Positions 58,206 to 64,000 of a DNA stretch of 64,000 bases are shown here, piece by piece (position 1 is the stretch's first letter; every line of letters begins with the position of its first letter). A program made the position numbers and the translations under genes. Source of the stretch: Cannabis sativa (taxonomy: Eukaryota > Streptophyta > Magnoliopsida > Rosales > Cannabaceae); assembly GCF_029168945.1 (NCBI RefSeq), contig NC_083604.1, positions 32,545,686-32,609,685 of the forward strand. Reading direction: 5' to 3'. The notes beneath the pieces are model-generated. The model was given only the letters and a program-made list of their open reading frames with translations. It was not told the origin of the DNA and ran no database searches.

Positions 58206-58507
58206 TTGGGAGGTTCCCTACTTGGAAATGTTTCTTCCCTTGTCTGTGCTCTGGCTGGAGGATACTTCCTACTTAGCCTTGGCCACTGCAAGGTTATAAC
58301 ATTCCTAAGCAGGCTGCTTGTTTCCTCTTAGGCACCCTACCCCATTCTTTGTTGAAAACTTCAGGCATGAGTGAAATATTGATGTGACAGCCTTTAAGTC
58401 ATACAAGGCCGGTTGACCTAGCATTACGTTAAAAGTTGAAGGAACATCTTATATCAGGAACTGTGCCATTATAGTCATGCTCGTCGGAGCTTGTCCAACA
58501 GTAAGGG
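58206..58507 (-). pseudogene. pol (pr): Tat-0 protease C-terminal region
   Basis: The minus strand shows the conserved end of a Tat protease: MAQFLI, a stop, DVPSTFNVMLGQPALYDLKA (about 58395-58455), then KFSTKNGVGCLRGN near 58320-58360. The N-terminal part with the active-site aspartate is cut off by Gyp-5 at 58508. Confidence 0.8.
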
Positions 58508-60029
58508 TGTAAAGACCGCTTAGTTTAATTTGGAAATTAGCAGTTAATTATGTTTAATCATGGGAAATTATTTATAGATATTTAAATAATTATTTATACT
58601 ATTATTTTTGAATTCTGAAATGCATTTTATGTCATTTAGTGATTTTCATAATTTTTCATTTTCGGTGCCCGGTAACATGGAACTCGGTGTTTGGCTCAGT
58701 AAAATCATAACTTAGTATGTTAGTATATTGGGACGGTTTATTAGACATTGGGAATGTCGGGATTGGTCGGGAATTTAGAATTTCCCAAAATACCCCCTTT
58801 AGTGTTCTTTATGTTATTTTAGTGTGAAGGGGAAAAATGGTCATGTTGCCCCATTTATGTTTTGTCCTTTAGTGGACTTAGAAATTGGAAATTAAATGTT
58901 ATTTGATTTTTATGTTGGCTGAAATAAGGTTTATTATTTGATTATTTTCTCTCATTTCATTAAAAGTAAAAAGTTAGAAAATTTAGAAAAAAGAAAAGCT
59001 CTCTCTCTTTCCCTCTTGTTTTCGGCCCTCCTTGAGCAGCAAGAAGGTGGAATTCTTCTTGGTGATTCAAGCTCTTTTAAGGAAGTTTTGGTGATCTTTA
59101 ATTGTTGGTAAGTTCTTCATCTTGCTATTTGAGTTTCTTGAGATTTTTTTGAAGAAAATGGTTAGGTTGCATGCTAGTTTTTGATGTTCTTGCTGCTGTG
59201 TTTTGATGTTGATTTCAAAGGATTATTTATGATTTAAAATGTTGATTCAAACATGAAAGGGTTGGTGATTACTTGGTTTTATCAAGATATGAAATTTTGG
59301 CTCAAAACTATGGTTTTCAAAGAGAAATTGTTGAAATCTGTTGCTGTTGTTTTGTTGATGTTTGTTGTAGTTTCAGAGGTTATTTTATGCATGTTTAAGT
59401 AGGTTTGATCTGATTTGAATGCATGATAGTGTTGTTTAATCAAGTTTGAGTTTCGAACTCAAAGCTTGATGCTTTAATGGTGAATTTGGTTTGTTTGCAT
59501 GAAGCTCGGTTTTTATGCTTTAGAAATGTTCCTTAGGGTCTAAATAGCAGGTCTGGAAGGTTTGGTTTGAATTGGATTGGATTTGAGCAAGTTATGAATT
59601 TTTGATTTTATTCTGCGAGGAACCGGAATTCCGGTTGTGCATCCAGAATACCGGATGAGGGTTCAGGATTTCCCAGATACGGAATTCCGGTTGTGCAACT
59701 GGTCTGCCGGTTGGGAAATTTTCTAAAACCCTAGATTTTCTAGTTTTTATGTTATTTGGGGTATTGCCATGCTTTTTATCGATAGGGAAACTTTTAGTTT
59801 CTAGTTTAAGTCCCCGGGAAGTGATTTAGCGTATCACTCATTAGTGTTGTGATTGTTATGGTTTAGGAGCCTGTAAACTGCCGTGCAGTTCGTTCCAGTC
59901 AGGTTGACCGGCACACCTGAATTCGGAATTGAGGTAAGATTAGTATAACAGTATGCATATATATTACATGTTTAGCGTGCATGTTAGGAAGCCTGTTAGA
60001 TTACATTAGATATGTATGTTGGCTTTGTA

Positions 60030-60290
60030 CCATCCGACCATATCACATCGGTTAGGCTAGAGTATGACTAGCAACTGGAGTATGACTAGTATACCGAGTA
60101 TAGGCTTATACTAGGGTTGGTGGTACAGTGCTATGTGACCGTATCACATCGGTTAGGCTAGAGTATGACTAGCAGCTAGAGTATGACCAGTGAACCGAGT
60201 ATAGGCAGATACTGTAACACATCGGTACGGGCTAGAGTATGACTAGCAGCTGGAGTATGACCAGTGTACCGAGTATAGGCTGTTACTTGT
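60030..60290. repeat. Tandem sub-repeats in the Gyp-5 LTR
   Basis: Three units built of 'ggctagagtatgactagcagc' type phrases and ending in 'accgagtataggc' lie head to tail. They are the reverse complement of the arrays in Gyp-1 and Gyp-4. Confidence 0.8.
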
Positions 60291-60422
60291 CAATAATACC
60301 GTCTTATGAACGTTTGGGACTGAGTATCGTGTGGGACACGACAATTAGGGTTATGGTCAGGGGTATGTGCGTCTGAGCATAACCAGGGATTTATGTATGA
60401 TTATGATTTATGCTTTTCTTAC

Positions 60423-60438
60423 TGAGTCTGTCGACTCA
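60423..60438. other. Conserved hairpin in the gypsy LTR
   Basis: TGAGTC-TGTC-GACTCA gives perfect 6-bp arms with a 4-nt loop and overlaps the palindrome GTCGAC. The same hairpin is unchanged in all gypsy LTRs of the window (for example 13472-13487 and 22556-22571), although the flanking arrays differ. Confidence 0.7.
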
Positions 60439-60795
60439 CAGTGCTCTGTTTATGTGTAGGTAAGGGCAAGGCCAAGGCTGATGAACCGTGAGAGCGAGCC
60501 GGTGAAGATTGTACATGTCGGGGCGGTTAGGCCTGGAGCGTACGATCCTCGGGACAGTAGTGCTTTTTGTAATTAGTCGGTAGGCGACAAGTATTTTGTA
60601 TTAGACAGTAACTTTTGTAAAGCTTTTTGTAAATGGGATCCCACAGTATTTTGTATGAAATATTTTATAAGTTTAATTAAAAAGCAAAAAAATTTAATTA
60701 ATCGCGATTTCAATAAACCTCGTTGGTTAGCAACGAGCTGCACAGTACGTTTAAAAATCACGTAATACGCCTATGCTAGTTAGGGTGTTACAATT

Positions 60796-60807
60796 TGGTA
60801 TCAGAGC
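60796..60807 (+). promoter_or_regulatory. Gyp-5 primer-binding site (initiator Met-tRNA)
   Basis: TGGTATCAGAGC lies three bases after the LTR end, a perfect match to the plant initiator-Met tRNA 3' end as used by many Ty3/gypsy elements. Confidence 0.94.
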
Positions 60808-61067
60808 CGCCAGGTTGTCTTCCGAAGATCGTCACGACATGTACAATCATCATCAGCAGTTAGCTCGTTCTATGGTTCAGTAAGCTTTTATTGCTTTAGT
60901 AGCTTATTTAATTATTATAAATAAGAAAAGCCTGATGGGAAGCATGTTAGTAGCCTGATAGTAGAATAGGCGCATGTTTTTAATTTTCAAATTAAGCGGC
61001 ATTAGCAAGCTCTCTTTGATCATGACCTGATGTGCCATCTCTTGGTTTCGCAGGTTGTTCAGACTAG

Positions 61068-62335
61068 ATGTACGCCAGGCGGAACACTAGGAGCCACGGC
61101 AACCCAGTAGGGTCAAATCAGGGTCAGGGAGCTCAGTTTCCCCCGCATGTTAGGGGCCAAGTTAGAGGTCCAAGGGGCAGAGCTCGTGGACGGGGTGATG
61201 ATAACCCGCCACAGGCTGCCCAAGCCGATCAGGAAGCCCAGAATTGGGAGACTAGGTTTGCTGAAATGCAAGCCAAGATAGAGGAGCAAGATCTTGAGAT
61301 ACAGAGATTGAGGCAGCAGGGGGCTCCTGCAGTGCCTGTGCCAGAAGTTCCAGTGGCACCCGCCCCTGTTGCCCAGGCCGAGATAGTGGTAGCGGCAAAC
61401 AGAATGGAACCCTTGTATGAAAGGTTCAGGAAGCAAGCACCTCCGGTTTTTTTGGGAGGTCCGGATGTCATGAAATCCGAGCAGTGGCTAACGGTGATAA
61501 CCAAGATACTGAATTTTATGGGTGTCACCGGAAATGACAGGGTTGTGTGTGCCACCTTCCATTTCCAAGAAGACGCTCTAGTCTGATGGGACATGGTGTC
61601 TCAGATTCATGATGTCACCACCATGACCTGGAAAAGGTTCTAGGAACTCTTCAACGCGAAGTATTGTAATGAGGCAGTCAGAAGTGCCAAGAGAAAAGAG
61701 TTCACCCACCTAACCCAGCGGGAAAACATGAGCGTGACTGAGTATACCACCCAGTTCGATCGGTTGGCGAGGTTGGCCTCGGGAATTGTGCCAACCGATT
61801 TCAGCAAGAAGGGAAAGTATCTGGACGGATTAAATGTGAAGATCAAACATGACCTTATGACCACCACCGACGACAAGACCACCTATGCTGAGATGGTTGA
61901 GAAGGCACCGCGAGCCGAGGGCGCAGTTGGATGTATGTCGGAGTTGGCTAGGACTCAAGTGAGTGGCGGGGCTCCTACCCCTCCTGCATCAGGTTTCAGC
62001 AGGGGAGGTAGTGGTTTGGCCATGGACCAGAAGAGGAGAACATCCACTGCATCCGGTGGCTTGGGGCAGAACAAGAGGTTCCGGGGGAAATAGAGTAGAG
62101 GCAGCCATTAGGGTGGTGCTGAGACCCAGTTTTCTTATCCTGAGTGCCCCAGTTGTAAAAGGCACCATCAGGGTGAGTGCAGAGGTCAGGGATGCTTTCA
62201 GTGTGGCATGCCCGGACATTACAAGAGGGATTGTCCCAAGCTCAGACCAGAGGCACCTAGGGCTCCGGCGAGAGCCACTCCAGCTCGAGTGTTCTCCATC
62301 ACGCAGGCTGATGTAGATGCCAGCCCCTCAATTGT
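61068..62335 (+). pseudogene. gag: Gyp-5 gag, several stops
   Basis: The start is ATG 61068 (MYARRNTRSHG), preceded in frame by TAG. The N-terminal and capsid parts are open to 61586, where a tryptophan codon reads TGA. The frame then continues through 61728-62093 ([17 protein letters not shown]), with a stop near 61642 and two more near 62091-62110, to the CCHC knuckle CFQCGMPGHYKRDC (about 62196-62237), which is intact. Gag packages RNA. Four or more stops make this copy dead, although no large deletion is seen. Confidence 0.92.
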
Positions 62336-62729
62336 AACAGGTCAGCTCTCGGTTAATAACTCATTTTACTCAGTGCTGTTTGATTCTGGGGCCACACATT
62401 CTTATGTGGCAGCAAGAATCTTTAGTAAATTGGATAGACCATGTGATAGTTATGAATCAGGGTTTGGAACCCTATTACCTGGCGGAGAGTTAGTTATCTC
62501 TAAAATGTGGTTTAGGTCTATGCCGATCAGAATAGATGGTAGAGAGTTAAGTGCTGACTTGATAGAGATGAGCCTAGTAGATTTCGATATTATTTTAGGA
62601 ATGGATTTCCTATGTAAATACTCAGCTAGTATTGATTGCAAGAGGAAGATGGTGATCTTCCAACCGGAAAGTGAAGAACCTTTTGTGTTTGTTTGTTCGG
62701 TTCGGGGATGTCGGATCCCGGTGATTTAG
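62336..62729 (+). pseudogene. pol (pr): Gyp-5 aspartic protease
   Basis: The region carries the active-site [12 protein letters not shown] (about 62376-62412) and DIILGMDFL, in a frame that begins in gag at 62208. It ends at TAG 62727-62729, directly before the [10 protein letters not shown] stretch where Gyp-3 reads through. The catalytic DSG is intact. Confidence 0.93.
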
Positions 62730-62732
62730 GCC

Positions 62733-63545
62733 ATGTCAGCTAAGGAATTACTACATGGCAGTTGTTTAGGGTTTCTGGCCGTGGTGATGGACACCACTCG
62801 GTCAGATACCATTCGACCAGAGGACATCAAGGTGGTTCGGGAATTTCTAGATGTTTTTCCCAAAGAACTTCCAGGGTTACCACCTCAGCAGGAGATTGAT
62901 TTCGTTATAGATTTGGCACCAGGACTGGATCCGGTTTCCAAGGCTCCGTATAGAATGGCTCCAGCTGCACTTAAGGAATTTAAGATTCAGCTTCAGGGGT
63001 CGCTTGACATCAGGTTTATTCGGCCTAGTGTGTCACGGTGGGGAACTTCAGTTTTATTTGTTAAGAAGAAGGATGGAACTATGAGGATGTGTATTGATTA
63101 TCGGGAGTTAAACAAGCTAACAGTGAAGAATAAATATCCACTACCTAGGATCGATGATCTTTTTGATCAACTTCAGGGGAAGACGGTCTTTTCGAAGATT
63201 GATCTCCGATCGGGTTATCATCAGTTGAAATTCCGAGAGGAGGACATTCCGAAGACGGCTTTCCGTACTAGGTATGGACATTACGAATGCTTGGTTATGT
63301 CGTTTGGACTAACCAATGCTCCTGCAACATTTATGGATTTGATGAATAGGGTATCCAAGGATTTCCTCGATATTTGTGTTATCGTGTTTATCGACGACAT
63401 CCTTGTGTACTCTCAATCAGAAGAGAAGCATGAGTTACATCTTCAGATGGTATTGCAATGGCTTCGGGAACACAAGCTTTATGGCAAATTCAAGAAATGT
63501 GAATTATGGCTATCTCAGTTGTCCTTCTTAGGGAAACATCGTTAG
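62733..63545 (+). pseudogene. pol (rt): Gyp-5 reverse transcriptase
   Basis: There are 270 open codons: linker [16 protein letters not shown], then RT fingers [32 protein letters not shown], and the catalytic [12 protein letters not shown] at about 63379-63414. A frameshift at about 63530, in the LSFLG region, ends it early. All RT motifs up to the break are normal. Confidence 0.94.
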
Positions 63546-64000
63546 CAAAGATGGGATCAAGGTTGATCCCAGGAAGATAGAATCCGTCAGGGATTGGCCG
63601 AGACCGAAGACAGTGACAGAAATTAGAAGCTTCTTGGGTTTAGCGGGGTATTATCGTAGGTTCGTGGAAGGGTTTTCTAAGATTTCAACACCCTTAACCG
63701 AACTTACAAAGAAGAATCAGCGGTTTGTCTGGTCAGATAAGTGCGAAGCTAGTTTTCAGGAGCTGAAACAGAGATTGATTACAGCTCCAGTGCTAGCTTT
63801 GCCTTCAGACAAAGAGAAATTTGTAGTTTATTGCGATGCATCCAGACAGGGTCTGGGGTGCGTGCTGATGCAAGCCGATCGGGTTATCGCTTATGCCTCC
63901 CGTCAGTTAAAGGATTATGAACAGCGATACCTGACTCATGATCTAGAGTTGGCCGCAGTGGTTTTTGCATTGAAGATCTGGCGGCATTACCTTTACGGAG
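63546..64000 (+). pseudogene. pol (rnh): Gyp-5 RT connection and RNase H, cut by the window end
   Basis: After the shift the frame is open again: [31 protein letters not shown], then the RNase H with [12 protein letters not shown] and [19 protein letters not shown], to [12 protein letters not shown] at the last base. No stop is seen in this stretch. The rest of RNase H and the integrase lie outside. Confidence 0.93.

Larger units (their letters stand above)
1..58507 (-). mobile_element. Tat-0: Tat-lineage Ty3/gypsy element, oldest layer, split by nested insertions
   Basis: Pol reads on the minus strand. Protease/RT/RNase H fragments lie at 56643-58507 and the RNase H end plus integrase at 8758-10229, so pol order right to left is intact once the insertions are removed. 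A plus-strand ORF of the Transposase_28 type lies between pol and the expected 3' LTR, an arrangement known for Tat/Grande-like plant elements. Insertions are Cop-1 (TSD tggac, frame resumes exactly), Cop-6 with all its nested elements, and Gyp-5. No LTR of Tat-0 was recognised; its left end may lie before base 1 and its gag end beyond the window. That both halves are one element is inferred from matching orientation, domain order and complementary content. Confidence 0.75.
58508..60792 (+). repeat. Gyp-5 5' LTR
   Basis: It is 2285 bp, TGTAAAGACC to GGGTGTTACA in element sense. It holds the tandem array at about 60030-60290, the hairpin at 60423-60438, and donor-like GTAAGT near 59107. It is of the Gyp-1/Gyp-4 subfamily. 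No convincing TATA box was found. Confidence 0.95.
58508..64000 (+). mobile_element. Gyp-5: Tekay/Del-type gypsy element, plus strand, runs past the window
   Basis: The 5' LTR, primer site, gag, protease, RT and part of RNase H are seen. The integrase and 3' LTR lie beyond base 64000. The left flank is Tat-0 protease with aaggg at 58503-58507 as the expected TSD; the other copy is outside. It is the only chromovirus here on the plus strand. Gag and pol contain several stops and shifts. Confidence 0.94.

Noticed and set aside
56643..58507. The right-hand Tat fragment as a second, separate Tat element
   Set aside because: Orientation, missing domains and the split of the second RNase H fit one element. 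It is still possible if the halves turn out to be from different families.
58508..60792. TATA box in the gypsy LTR (for example the tatata run near 59950)
   Set aside because: Several AT-rich candidates exist and none has a consistent context or position across copies, so no promoter was called.
60796..60807. Possible tRNA gene remnants next to the gypsy LTRs
   Set aside because: Only the 12-base complement of the tRNA-Met 3' end is present, at the fixed place of a primer-binding site.

Overview
This window is plant nuclear DNA, almost certainly from a eudicot, and is made entirely of LTR retrotransposons. I see no host gene, tRNA, rRNA or CRISPR array. The evidence for a plant is the repertoire: Ty3/gypsy chromovirus elements with an initiator-Met-tRNA primer site and a Tekay/Del-type integrase tail, Ty1/copia elements with TATAAATA-box LTRs of about 1.9 kb, and a Tat-lineage Ty3/gypsy element carrying an antisense Transposase_28-type ORF. 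The species cannot be fixed from the sequence alone.

The window is one nest, solved here from target-site duplications (TSDs) and re-joining flanks. Names are mine. The oldest element is Tat-0, with pol on the minus strand. It runs from before base 1 to at least 58507. Its protease/RT/RNase H half lies at 56643-58507, its integrase half at 8758-10229, and its antisense ORF on the plus strand at 717-8118. Three elements entered Tat-0 directly: Cop-1 (1416-7022, TSD tggac), Cop-6 (about 13107-56642) and Gyp-5 (58508 to beyond the window, plus strand). Cop-6 received Cop-2 (10230-13106) and Gyp-1 (13116-49633, TSD taaca), both in its 5' LTR, and Gyp-4 (52043-54341, a solo LTR, TSD ctggg) in its RNase H. 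Gyp-1 received Cop-3 (15797-17686, solo LTR, TSD gaaac) in its integrase and Cop-4 (a solo LTR in four pieces between 23452 and 49120) in its 5' LTR. Cop-4 received Gyp-2 (24253-33437, TSD atgta), Gyp-3 (33654-42477, TSD tccat) and Cop-5 (42909-48669, TSD ttagt/gtagt). The deepest chain is five elements: Tat-0, Cop-6, Gyp-1, Cop-4, then Gyp-2, Gyp-3 or Cop-5.

The gypsy elements share one plan: LTR of about 2.3 kb, Met-tRNA primer site, gag with a CCHC knuckle, protease, RT, RNase H, integrase, chromodomain-like tail, purine tract, LTR. Gyp-3 is the best preserved, broken only by a few stops and one small deletion. Gyp-1, Gyp-2 and Gyp-5 carry more breaks. Cop-1 and Cop-5 are two separate insertions of one gag-only copia family whose pol decayed in the same way in both, so they were probably moved by proteins supplied in trans. 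Both keep a matching 100-nt candidate intron at the end of gag. Cop-2 keeps an open RT-RNase H reading frame.

The points most worth a second look are: the single Tat element split across 46 kb and the deletion scar that closes it; the antisense ORF of Tat-0; the gag-only copia family and its candidate intron; the repeated loss of the inner part of copia 5' LTRs; a gag stop codon shared by Gyp-2 and Gyp-3; and about 285 bp of unexplained DNA at 49121-49404.
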